From assembly GCA_037178975.1 (NCBI GenBank), contig JASJZH010000006.1, positions 5,518,001 through 5,582,000 of the forward strand: a stretch of 64,000 nt of DNA. Reading direction: 5' to 3'. The notes beneath the pieces are model-generated. The model had not been told where the DNA came from and searched no databases. It worked only from the letters and a program-made list of their open reading frames with translations. The DNA comes from Oscheius tipulae. Taxonomy: Eukaryota > Nematoda > Chromadorea > Rhabditida > Rhabditidae. This document shows positions 10,484 through 21,076 of the stretch, in pieces. Both the position numbers and the translations under genes were made by a program. Positions within the stretch are counted from its first letter, which is position 1. The number at the start of each line of letters is the position of its first letter.

Positions 10484-13077
10484 ATGATGCCTATATTGCA
10501 GCGAAATATGGTCTTCTGTAAGAAGAACAAGAAGAAGGAGCGAGAGAAGCTGGATTCTCAATCGATGCCGACCATCTTTGAGCAGCCCGGTGTGAGTTTT
10601 TGTCCAAAATTATCGGGGCTTATCTCTGGCCGTTCGTTTGCGCTTGTCAGTATCTTTCTCAGTTGCACTGTTGTCGGCACACTTTAAGACGGCCACGAAA
10701 ACTTCAAAGGACCCGATACGAACGTTTTTCCTGCTTTTCCTTTCCCGTCCGCCTACTCAAGCCCTTCCCACTAATGATCCTAAAAAGATATGTTCGTTTT
10801 GCAGCTGTCAGGGTCGCAAAGCACACCTGACAGCCGTGTCAACCTTTCGTCTCCGTAATGTTGTTTATATTGATTCAAACTACTGGCAATACTTGCCTTT
10901 TTGGTTTACACGTAGCCTGGGAATTTCTTCTCCTCCAGCCATTTTCCTTCACTTTTTCTATTCACTCCCTATACAGTTCCAAAAGTCTCCAATTTCCCGC
11001 ATTTAATGCTCTTGTTTCATTGTTTCGCCAATTCATTTACTGTTAGGCGCGTGGAGTGTTTGTTTTCGGGCCAGACACATTTTTTAGACTGTCCAAAAAC
11101 GGCGTGTGTATCGACCGGTAGCGATATCGCATCGGCACCTCGCGGCGCAAACATTGTCTTTCTCCTTGTAAAGTTGTGATGCTGTTTTTTTGACTTGTTC
11201 TTTCTAGCACCAAAACCATACCTTTGGTATAGCTTTTTTCACCATCTTCAAAGATTTAAGTCTCTGGCAAACAAAAGAGCAGATAATTGAGCGTGGGTAA
11301 TAGCATACTGTTGAAGTTTGACGACGCACAAGCTGTTTGAAAACATTTAATTAGATAGAAAGCTTCCCTCATCCTGGCAGATAAGGAGATCAAAAGTGGA
11401 GGGAATGAAAGAGAACTTAAACTCTACGGCTAAAAAGTTTACATTTTCTTTGCCAGTAATTTTGTATAGCTAAATGTGAAGCTTGGAACAATAGCTATTC
11501 TGTTTTTAATGCTTAAGAACTAAGGGTTAAATCAATCGTTGCTTGCTAGAAATCACGAGCTTTGAAAGCCTTTACAAAATTTTGCCAACCCAAACCCCAG
11601 TTGACCAGCACAAAAAAAATAATCAAAATGTTCATCAACTTAATCCCTTTGTCTCCTCCTCGAAACAACCACCTGTCGTCCCAAATGAATGGCAGGATCA
11701 TTCAGTTGCGCTCATCCTACCACTTTCCCAATTGTTTTTGGCTTAGCGACGTTATTAGAGCTCTGAGAGTTTGCATGGAACATATGATTGGCCATATCAG
11801 TTAAACAGCTTTCTTGGCAGAAAAAATCATGATATGACTCTTGACCAAGAGGACGAAAAGAATGCAGACGAGCAGGCAACTAGATGACACTGGAGGAACT
11901 AGAGGGTTTTTGTGCTTTAACCGCCAAAGTGACAAACGACAGCGATTTTCTATGATTTGTGCTCCAGAGCGGGGCTTTACACCACCATTTCTTCAGTTTT
12001 CCCTTGACAATGACCGGCTGGCCGTCTCAGGTAAAATTTCCTTCCGTCTGGAGCTCATGTTTCGATTAATGTGACATGTTGTTATTATGCTAACTCTGCT
12101 TTCAGAAAACCCATCATTTCCGACAGATTGAGGTATCTGTCACCGCTTTCCTGGAAACTATTAAACAACAGGTTGGTAGCCGCTGGATCTGCAGCAATAA
12201 GGAAGTTTTAATTTTCAGAAAGAAATGTACAAAGTGAAATTACCTCGTTTTGTGATCCACGATTTCGGTGACGAGGAAGAAAGCAAGGTAGTACTTTCTA
12301 GTACTTTTCAAAAGAGACGATGTAGTTGATTCGGATGATTTTCACCCTGGCAGACATTCCTCACGAAACGAAAACAGTTCAACGGGATGACTATATGCTG
12401 GAAGGTAGTTAAGTCTGCATTCTTTCAAAAAAAAAAAATTCTTTTTCAGACTACCCCTTTTACGATCTTCCCGCTCTGGAGATCGATGGAAAATTGCTAG
12501 CAAGTATTCCCTCTATTTGTCGGCAACTTGGATGGCGATACGGTACTTAAACTAAAAAATACTTTTACAAAACTTTTGCAGAACTTTCCGGCCAGACTGC
12601 CCGAGAAGATTCTTTTGTTGACATGGTTGCCGAGAAAATCTTTGAAGCACGAATGGAGGTGAAAAACTGGTTAGATCATATTGAACACAGAGAGGAACAC
12701 GAATGCGATGTGTGTTTTTTTTTAAGTTTCCTGAAGAAATGCTCGCGATCCAATTACTGGTGTGGTTTCAGGACACCTGTTCAACGTCGACCGCTATCCC
12801 GGTTATTGACGCCCTGTGCCGACAATTGGAGCTGCTGTTGCGAAAAAATCCGTCTTTCTGGTTCGTCGGACACAAGGTTCAAAACTGTATTTCTGCAAAA
12901 AATACAATTCAGATGACTTGGGCCGACCTTATGTCCTCGTGTCTCTTCAATCCCATCGCCTATCATATGCCCCATATTTTGGAGTCGTTTCCCAATCTTT
13001 ACCTTCATACGAAGCGAATCAGCGAGCTTGAACGTCTTTCCGGGTTTTTGTATCATCTCAAGGACATTAAAGTGTGA
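10484..13077 (+). CDS. Glutathione S-transferase-like protein
   Basis: The well-supported part runs from exon 12106-12171 to the stop at 13077, joined by short introns. It reads KVKLPRFVIHDFGDEEESK, then MIFTLADIPHETKTVQRDDY, then the thioredoxin-fold end FYDLPALEIDGKLLASIPSI. The helical domain includes SGQTAREDSFVDMVAEKIFE, FWFVGHK|MTWADLMSSCLFN and FPNLYLHTKRI. This is the pattern of sigma-type nematode GSTs. The usual YFDxRGRGE start is replaced by a charged sequence, so catalytic activity is uncertain. A possible first exon (10484-10591, basic, KKNKKKEREKLD) fits in phase but lies beyond a 1.5-kb intron, so it is tentative; translation could instead start at ATG 12225. AATAAA lies at 13088-13093. 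Confidence 0.72.
10592..12105 (+). other. Probable 1.5-kb first intron of the GST-like gene
   Basis: Starts GTGAGT after the tentative first exon and ends TTTCAG before the exon at 12106. I found no conserved exon inside. If the first exon is wrong, this is simply intergenic sequence with the promoter. Confidence 0.4.
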
Positions 13078-14025
13078 ACTTTTCTGAAATAAAGATAACA
13101 GGCATGCCAAGCGGCGAACAGCGCATTTTGACATCCGCTAATACCTGGGCCGGAGAGCCGGTGCTCATTAAAGATTGATCAAAATGTCCCATGCTTCCGG
13201 GGCATATTCAGCCAGAAGGCGGTTCCTCACTTACCAAAAATTGGTTTTCAGCCTCCTCGTGTGTCGAGGAAACTGGCTTTTGTAGCTTATGCTAATTTTG
13301 CATTCAATTAATCGTTTTGTGACTGTCTTGGTCTATCAGTTGTATTGCGCAAGGCTCTTACTCTCTTTCGTCAAATGTGGTGAGTGGGAATGCACCTGTG
13401 TCATTTATTTTTCTCAATCGCCGACGGCAGTCACAACTCCTTCCTGTGCCAAGCTCCAGTTTTCTTATGAACCTTAAGCTAAGCTTCAAATGCTAATTCA
13501 CATAGCCTTTCTACAAAAAGAGTGTTTCTCAAGATTTCCAGAGTCTTCTTAAGTTTATAGGTTGTGAGCGGTGGGAGAAGTTTGTAGCGGGATATGATAA
13601 CAATTAATGCAGAATCGACAACATGGGCAGAACATGACAACAGATAAAGTCAGCTGGAAAACAGCCTTGGAAGAAACACAACACCCATATGCGCCACTTT
13701 CTAATTTAATTATGTTGAGGCCTTGTCGTTGTTCAGTTTTTAATTATCATGGCCAAACTCATTTCTTCTGTCCACCACTTCCCTTCTATTTATTCAAATT
13801 GAGTTGGAAAACTTGAGTGTTTTGTGCCAGAGATAGAGACAAAGTCATTAAACTGAAATAGAAGATTTGAAAGAACAGTTTATATTGGTTCGAACCTACT
13901 CCTTAGCCCTCGTTGCAATAGTCACCAACAGGTGTATTTTCTCATTAATGATGTGATACTTGTCAATTTTTTTCAATTCAAAACACTTGTTGAGGAAGCC
14001 GAGACGTCGTCGTTTACCAGTTCCA
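13078..14025. other. Intergenic between GST-like and globin genes
   Basis: Contains the GST-like poly(A) signal (13088-13093) and the upstream region of the globin gene. Open frames here are short and unsupported. A GGTTCGAACC sequence near 13888 resembles a T-arm, but no tRNA folds around it. Confidence 0.5.
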
Positions 14026-15345
14026 ATGTCCAGTGATGTGATCTCTCCCCGTAACATGCCAGAGGTTGGTTTCCCAGTCACTGTCGCAAATGATCGCGTT
14101 CCCAGATTGGTCATTTGTCGAAACTTAATCTGGGATAAAAGACACACAGATTTTACTGCTTCCCACGTGCATTCCAGGATAATTACATTTTAGAATTCCA
14201 ACTCCGAGGTACCTGCAATATCAATAACACCTTCTCGACGGGTATCAATTTCGACACCCTTGCGGTTTACACGGACCTTTTCCACAGATTCCATCGACTC
14301 GTTGGAGAGAAACAGTCGTGTCGAGTTGCGGAGAATGAGAATCATGGGCGATGAGGTTACTTCTTATTACACTTTCCTTATGTGTGCTTGTAGAAAGAGG
14401 AAGACCACAACGGACACAGGTTGACACATCAAGTAACCTTGTACCCATCAGCCTGTCCGCATTTGAGTTCATCAGGCAGGTCAGCTACTGAACCACAGAA
14501 AGCGCCAACGAAGTCTCTAACACGTGCTCCTGTAAGTGTTTTGTAGACATTCTAACTATTATCTAGAGATCGGTTGGAGATCTTTCAAGAGAATCACAGT
14601 CACCGTCAAGAAGAACCTTATCTGAGCAGATTGATGAGTTCGATAAAAATTCTTGATGAATCAGTTTTAGGCCTCACATCATACCAGCAACGGCTTCTAC
14701 AACAGTGCTGGCCCAACATTTACGGAACCGGCGGAAATGGACCTTTTGCCACTTCCATCTATACCAAGCTGACTGCGAGAAACGCAAACGCTCGTCAGCT
14801 GCTAGCCAAGGTTTTTGTTGTTTGTCAGTCTTGCAACTATTATCCTAGGCTAATGGAGTTGCTGTTTTCCAAAATGAGGTGGATGTTACTGCTCTCCATG
14901 CTAAAGTAACCGTGGAGCTAATTGACTTTGCTATTAAAGGACTTGACCAAGACCATGTGCCATTAGTAACAGATTTGATACAGGTAGTTTTTCTAAGCTC
15001 AGCTTTGAAATCTGTTCAGATTGGTCGGAGTCATAAACACCTAAAAGGCGAGGGATTGAATGCCAACACGTGGGACGAACTAGGTCAGCATATACAATTT
15101 TCCCAGGTATAACGTCCTTTTATAGGCGATGCTATTGTGGACAGCCTACGCAGATTTGATAGCGTGAGAAAGCATAAGGAACTTCGGCGGGCTTGGCTGG
15201 CCCTGGTTGCTTACCTTATCGATAACATGAAGCAGGTAAGTCTGAAAAAAGTAGACAGCAAATGATTGAATAGGGGCAGAGTCTGACCCGTATTGCCTCG
15301 AACTACGAATTGAGTAATCACTCAACTCCGACAAATAAACATTAA
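14026..15345 (+). CDS. Globin with disordered N-terminal extension; apparent frameshift
   Basis: The globin domain is clear: LTSYQQRLLQQCW (helix A), FATSIYTKLTARNANARQL (C-D region), NEVDVTALHAKVTVELIDFA (E region), LVTDLIQIGRSHKHL with the likely proximal His in GRSH, then helices G and H ending at 15345. Upstream exons 14026-14064, 14194-14355, 14394-14531 and 14563 onward join in phase. They encode a Ser/Arg/Thr-rich extension (SITPSRRVSISTPLRFTRTF, SRESQSPSRRTLSEQIDEF) typical of disordered tails on neuronal nematode globins. The frame then meets TGA at 14654, while the globin frame is +1. One A fewer in the A5 run 14645-14649 would fuse them as EFDK-ILDESVLGLTSYQQ. Without that, the globin could start at ATG 14634. 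Confidence 0.8.
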
Positions 15346-15767
15346 CTCTTATCAACAAGCGTGCCCAAAAATGTCCTCGTTCCCCCGAGCAAATGCTTCA
15401 GCTTTTTCAATAAACTTATTATTTACATCTGTACACATACTGAGTTTAATCTGAAAAGGTGACAATCTTTGGAGTTGAACTAATTAAATGAATAACGGTA
15501 AGGCAACAATTATAAGCACCACACGATTTTTTGTGCTGATATGGTACAGCTAGTACAACACATTTGCATGATAACACAAGGGACCCGGTATTGGAGGAAG
15601 TCATTTGTAACAGGCTATGTCTAAGAGAGCTTAAGAGACAAAAGAGAGTCCGTAATCTGTTTCACGGGTATAGGCACTGGAATTGGATGAATTGATATAC
15701 AGGGTGTAGGATAAAAAGGTCCTATGAGAATCCTTAATCTAGTCCTTGACTAGAGCTATGTTGTTTT
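15346..15767. other. Convergent intergenic interval
   Basis: Lies between the 3' ends of the globin (plus) and TMEM41A-like (minus) genes. No exon was seen; it should contain both 3' untranslated regions. Confidence 0.5.
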
Positions 15768-17324
15768 CAGACAACTTCCATCTTGCGCGGTTCAGGTTCT
15801 GTCGACGGGACCAACTGGAAAAAAAACGATTATTCATTGTTCGAAAATTAGGCACCTGATGTTTTTGCGTTCTCGGCCGAATGTAGATGGCGTATGCGAG
15901 AGGAAGAAGGGCAAAGGAGCAGAGTTTCAGCATTGTTGATGTGCTGAAAAGTTCCAGTTCTTCTCTTCCTTTCACTAATCACTCCGTGAAATTCTTTTGC
16001 AAAAATTTCAAGGATAATGTTCCTGCTTCACACGGTGTGATAACAGAGACAGCCGATTGCTGTGGGCGAAAAACCGGCGTCGTTTCATAGCAGCAGTGAC
16101 GTCGCTACGTAAAAACAAGTCGGACAGACAATCTTTTACCGGTTGCATGGCGTGAAAACGGCCTACCTGAAGACATCGTCCCACGATCGAAGGTCGGATA
16201 GGATGTATCCAGCTTGAACGCAGACAAAATTGTAGGGGGCAAGTCCTATAAACCGGAAGTTAGACAGTAGAAAGTGTTAAGCTGTTCCACTTTCGGTTAT
16301 CCCGTTCGTCGTTTACCTCCTCTTTCGAGAAAGCGAGGTGCCCAAACGAGTTCCTCAAAGAGGTCAACGTGTTGCCAACAAAGACCTCCGCAGGAGAGTG
16401 AAAGAGATGCGGAAGCCGGACGTTCGAATGTGCAATGCTTCGTTATACGACTCACCAATCAGGGCGGAAAACATGAAGATCGGGAGCGGGATGTTGAGAA
16501 ATGGTGCCACAATGTTCAGCAGCCATGACGGCGAGATGGGAAACATTCGAGCGAAAAGCAAAAATGGTAAGAGTCGATTACTATTATCGTCTATCTGAAC
16601 CGATTGAATAACAATAGCACAATATTCAGACAAACTTTTTGTTGGAGATAGGTGAGTTTCTGTCCAAAGTAGTACAGGACATATTCGCGACCAAACAATT
16701 CGGAGAATAAGTAGCATAGAGTTGAACCAGCTAGTAAATGCAAGAGATCTTTTTTCAATTTGTAATTCATACCTGTCGTTAATATACAACAAAGTACAAA
16801 GCCAGTCCAAAGGTCGTACACCGAGCCAGCGATAACATTCTGAAGATTTGGTTTTCGGCTTTTGGCAGTAAACTTGATCTCGCTTTCTATCCGCCAATAC
16901 GCCAATATTGCGGTTTGTGCCCCTGTGAAGAAACTTGCTAGGACTAGACCCAGCAAACAGCCGGCTACGGAAGAAAGCCTAGCAGCAGCTGATGATGCGC
17001 ACTATCTGTTAAGACGAAAATGAAACTCACCAGGAGAAAAGAGCCAGGAATAGCAAATGTCTGCTTAAAGAGGTACGCGCAAATGAATACTGTCGTGATG
17101 TATCCAAAGTGCTGCTCTTTATAGGCTTTGAACTTTTCTGCTAATGCTGTGAAGTTATCGAACTGTTTCGGCAATTCGAAAATGCCGTCTGAAAATGTTT
17201 GAATTGGAGATTATATAAGACTACACTCACCTTCGTTGTTCCACCCAGGCGCTGAGATTATCATATACCATAATGAGAGAGAAGACGCCGCAAATATGGC
17301 CGGGAGGATAAACAGCCGTACCAT
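15768..17324 (-). CDS. TMEM41A-like VTT-domain membrane protein
   Basis: Minus-strand gene of about eight exons that follows vertebrate TMEM41A along its whole length. It starts MVRLFILPAIFAASSLSLWY. KEQHFGYITTVFICAYLFKQ then FAIPGSFLL joins across a 190-nt intron to NVIAGSVYDLWTGFVLCCIL. STLCYLFSELFGREYV follows, then LLFARMFPISPSWLLNIVAP and FLNIPLPIFMFSALIG. The last comes before GLAPYNFVCVQAGYIL and WDDVFS. The final two exons (hydrophobic, ending EPEPRKMEVV) complete the protein; alone they look like a 41-residue peptide. VTT proteins of the TMEM41/VMP1 group are ER proteins, and TMEM41B and VMP1 are lipid scramblases. The TMEM41A-specific role is less well known. Confidence 0.9.
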
Positions 17325-20300
17325 ACTCTAAAGCATGGGAGTGAATGAAAAGAATATGAGCTGGGGAAGATGCCATTGGCAAGTGACTCACATTGAATAA
17401 ATCTCGTAGAGCGGATACGGTGACGGTGATAAATAGCGGTGCGCTAGCTAGCCATCAGGGGCGGGCCGACGGTGGATGTGGACGGCCGCAGAACGGGATC
17501 CGCCTGGAATCCATCGAATCAATAGACGTCATGTCAGAAGACTTATTGCAACAAGCTTAATGAGAAGACACTCGTCTGGCATATGCTGGAACCAAATCTT
17601 CAGGCTACAGGCTTAAAGGCCAGGGCAAAACGAATTTGACCAACTGTGATGGTTTCTGGTGGTATATCAAAGAAAAGAACAAGTGGTATGTGGTCACAAC
17701 AAAAATGAATAACTGAATCCAAACAATATGCCGGATAAGCTGAAGTTCACCCTTTCACCCACTAAACGTGTCTTGTCTTATCGAAGACTAACAATCGTCC
17801 AGTGCTTTTTAGGAAAGAAAGGACCCCCAAAGAAAAGGAAGTGGCGATTGTAACCTGATCTTTGTTATAATTTTCACACGTATCTAAGTGGTTGAGGCTT
17901 CTTGCCGCAAAAAGACTTTTTTTGGTAAGAATATAAGCGATGTCCGCGAAAGCTCAGACTGACTAAGATAAAAAGACGTGAACTATTGAGGTCATACCGG
18001 AATAGGAAAGAGACAGGGCGAACTGTGCAAACATTATTCATAACAGATTATACATTAGAGTGCTTTTGGCACCACATTTTTAATGCAAGCGGTCATTAGA
18101 ACGCGATTCTTCGCAAGATTCATCAGTTAAAATGATGATGTATGTGATGTCTTTTAGAAAATAACAATAATACAGCTTGGTGAGTTTTGTACTGTAGTGA
18201 AACAGAAATAAAAAAGTGGCTCCCTAACATTCAAAAGTTCTCTTTTGCCCTCCAAGTTATTAAAAAATATAATGCTGAACGGTTTGTTGACATAGGAGGA
18301 AGTAACCGCCGGAAAATTTGAACAAGACGTGGGTGGCACAGTTGCCGGTGTTTCAGGAACTTTCTAGTTCATATTACCTTTTTCAGCGTAACGTACAAGA
18401 CGGCTAATACTCTGAGAGACAAACGAGAGAGGTAGTTCACATAAACGTATACGATGTCTAAGTGGTGGCGAACTATTATACGTGATCTCAGCTGTGATCG
18501 GGACTTTCACTTAATTCACGAGAGTGCTCAAGGGAAAGTAGATGGCCACCTGCTGTGTTCCGGGAAAAGAAGACAACAGTCAGCTGGGGGAAAAATGTTG
18601 GGAAGTTGATAGGAAGAGAGTAGGCGGAGTAAGGACTCGGTTGAAAAAGTCGTCTGTTCTCGATTTACTGACTCACGAGGAGCCCTAGATCGTGCCGATC
18701 AATTGTCAATGATAACGGACAGTCTTTGAATAGGCAATGGTAGTAGATTAGGACGGCTTGAACCCGAATGGTAGTCAGACTATCGGATTGTGGAACCAGA
18801 AGTCATAAACGCGTCTACTTCTTCTGACTATGGCGCCAAATCACAAGATTTCTGCTTCGACGTCTTTTAGGGCCTTATCAGCCATAAGAGTTGACCTATG
18901 CTCCAGCCGAGTTGGGAAACTCTATGACAAAGACGACCCTTAATGAAACTTATGACTTGGATACAGTTTGCCACAAAGTTTTGTTCTAAGAGGTGCCGGT
19001 TGATGGTTTACATAGGCAGGCAATTGCCAGCCTCGGCCGCTCCTCAAACAGATTGCGCAGTCCTGAGTTGATCTCAAAAGTTTCCCAATGTTTAACGTTA
19101 TTTCTGACCAGTAAGAGGTGGAAATACTTCAGCGGACCGCTGGAAAAGCAATGACTAGGATGGACTGTGCTGAGTCGTAAGTGATTCAAACGTTCGTTCG
19201 CGGTCTGAGAATACAAATAATTAGCATAATCCTGGTCAGAACTGTAGTAATGAGAAAATGGGGAATGGAAATTAAGAAATAAGCATTTGACGCCCGACAG
19301 CCAGCTGAAACTGTTCTAAGAAGATAACAGCGATTGACACCACGGATTTTTTATGATCGAATATATGTTCGACAATACTTTCTGTATCATTCCGAAAACA
19401 AGAATTTTGTAAGAAAAAAACCGTAAGATTCTGACCAAGCCGGGTCATTGAGAGAGGGAAAATCTGTGCGAAGTAACCAATAGTCCGTGAGTAGTGTGAG
19501 GATTAGAGAAAGGGATGAAAAAGAATCTTTTGAACGCTCGTCGTCATAAGAATAAAGTCAAGAAGAGAAAGAGTCGAACAAGATCAGACACAAGTTCACG
19601 CTTAGGAAGAGAAGAGTTTGAGACGGCACACACAGAGCACACATGCCAGGACCGGTCAGAGCTAGGCACATTTTGCGAGCACACGCGTGGTAACTTTAAA
19701 ACGTATGCAGGAAAAAAAACGACAGTTCGAGTATTAATCGGCTTTCTCCAACGTTGACGCAATCGCTTGGAATTTTGAAAGGGAACCCCTTGGCTAAACA
19801 GAATAACACAATGGTAAAACAAAGTTTTATATAAACCTTATTGTATTATAGAGTTTCACTAGAGTGCTGATAGAGGGGTATCCACGCCAGGAGAGGTTTG
19901 CGCACTGGCTGAGGTTCAGTGTTGACTTTGCGAGTTCGCACCAAGAGAGTTGATATATCTGAAAGAAGAACCAAAGATTTTCGCCGGATTTCAAGAAACG
20001 GAACAAACATATCGTTGAAGTTGCAGCTTAAAGCTCGAGTGTTTATGATTTGCTATCAGGTCCGTGTGACAGGCTTTTCCCAGTGAATCACGTCTCAGAA
20101 TCTGAACGTCATTTTCTATCAGACAAATCCACAGCGTAGGCGTACTTTGCGAAAGTTGTATGCTGTAGATTACTCCCGTCTTAGATATCAGACGAAACTC
20201 TCAGAGTCATTCAAACGTTTCACCGATCTTCAAAGAAGCGTCTGCCAGATTCAGATCAACTTAATACAACACGTAATAAACGAACATCGTCACTCATACA

Positions 20301-21076
20301 TACTACATCTGTTCGCATGGCAAATAGAACCTTTCCACTCTCAGGTACACAAAGAACCTCTCTCACCTGCTGCCGAGCTTTGCTGATACCACGCCCGTGT
20401 CAACCCAACGGGGATCAGGACAAGAATGAGAACATTTTAAGCTTCTTTACTAGTTTCACGAAACCGAATGGATTTTCACAAAGTGAACTGAAGAGCAGTA
20501 TTTTAAGCAAAACATCATCTACTAATTGGACTTCCAGATGTAAAGTGCACCTACTTTATTAAACATATAAGTGTGTTCGTGTTTTCTGCTATAGCAAGGC
20601 ATTGTGACTTATGTGCCCCTTATAATTCTTCATCTTATCATAAAAGATAGCGTCTTTTGTTCATTTAAGGACAGTCTACCCCGTATATTTTGTTCGCATA
20701 ATTATGGTTTTGTCGTTTTTCTCTTAGTCTGATAGTGTGTGGCGGCAACGAGTCCTCTGTTCTTCTCACCAACTCAAAGAACAAATCTCACGGTTGCAAT
20801 CGATAATTCCGCCACGCTGTGTACTTTGAGTGAAGTCACACTCTCGAACAAAAAAGCTGAAAGTTCTTTGAAGGAAATCACTATCCCTTTAGCAATTGCG
20901 AAACTGACTCCGCTTAAAAGCAAATTTGGGCGATTTTGCATCAGTGCTAATCTTGCGAAACAGTCCGAATAAAAGGTTGTACGGTTCGCTGCTCTCGTGG
21001 TTATTGTTTGTCCTCGCCGTTCAATTGTACTACTAACTATCTCTTTTTCACATGATTCAATCAATCGGTTTTAGCA
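17325..21076. other. 3.75-kb gene-free divergent interval
   Basis: Between the start codons of the TMEM41A-like gene (minus) and the PEP-synthase-like gene (plus). All open frames are short, lack splice partners and have unremarkable composition. I see no inverted repeats with target duplications. It probably holds both promoters and unrecognised non-coding sequence. Confidence 0.45.

Noticed and set aside
13888-13897. GGTTCGAACC, a T-arm-like sequence suggesting a tRNA
   Set aside because: No acceptor, D or anticodon stems can be placed at the right spacing on either strand.
13896-14472. Minus-strand frames of 75-83 codons that looked like exons of an unknown gene
   Set aside because: The splice phases on the minus strand do not join without a stop. 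On the plus strand the same interval gives exons that join in phase into the globin N-terminal extension with good donors and acceptors.
15768-15933. A 41-residue hydrophobic peptide gene on the minus strand
   Set aside because: It continues in phase from the upstream TMEM41A-like exon ending WDDVF, and matches the last membrane segment of that family, so it is the 3' end of that gene.
16591-16956. Minus-strand frame with a hydrophobic start, as a separate exon of the TMEM41A-like gene
   Set aside because: The part above 16842 (GLVLASFFTGAQ and on) falls in the 190-nt intron. Splicing directly from FAIPGSFLL to NVIAGSVYDL matches the family.
17440-17500. GGTGGATGTGGACGGCCG resembles the end of the sel-11 MITE
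   Set aside because: Only GACGGCCG and a GGTGGAT-like start are shared. There is no second end and no TA-flanked structure nearby.
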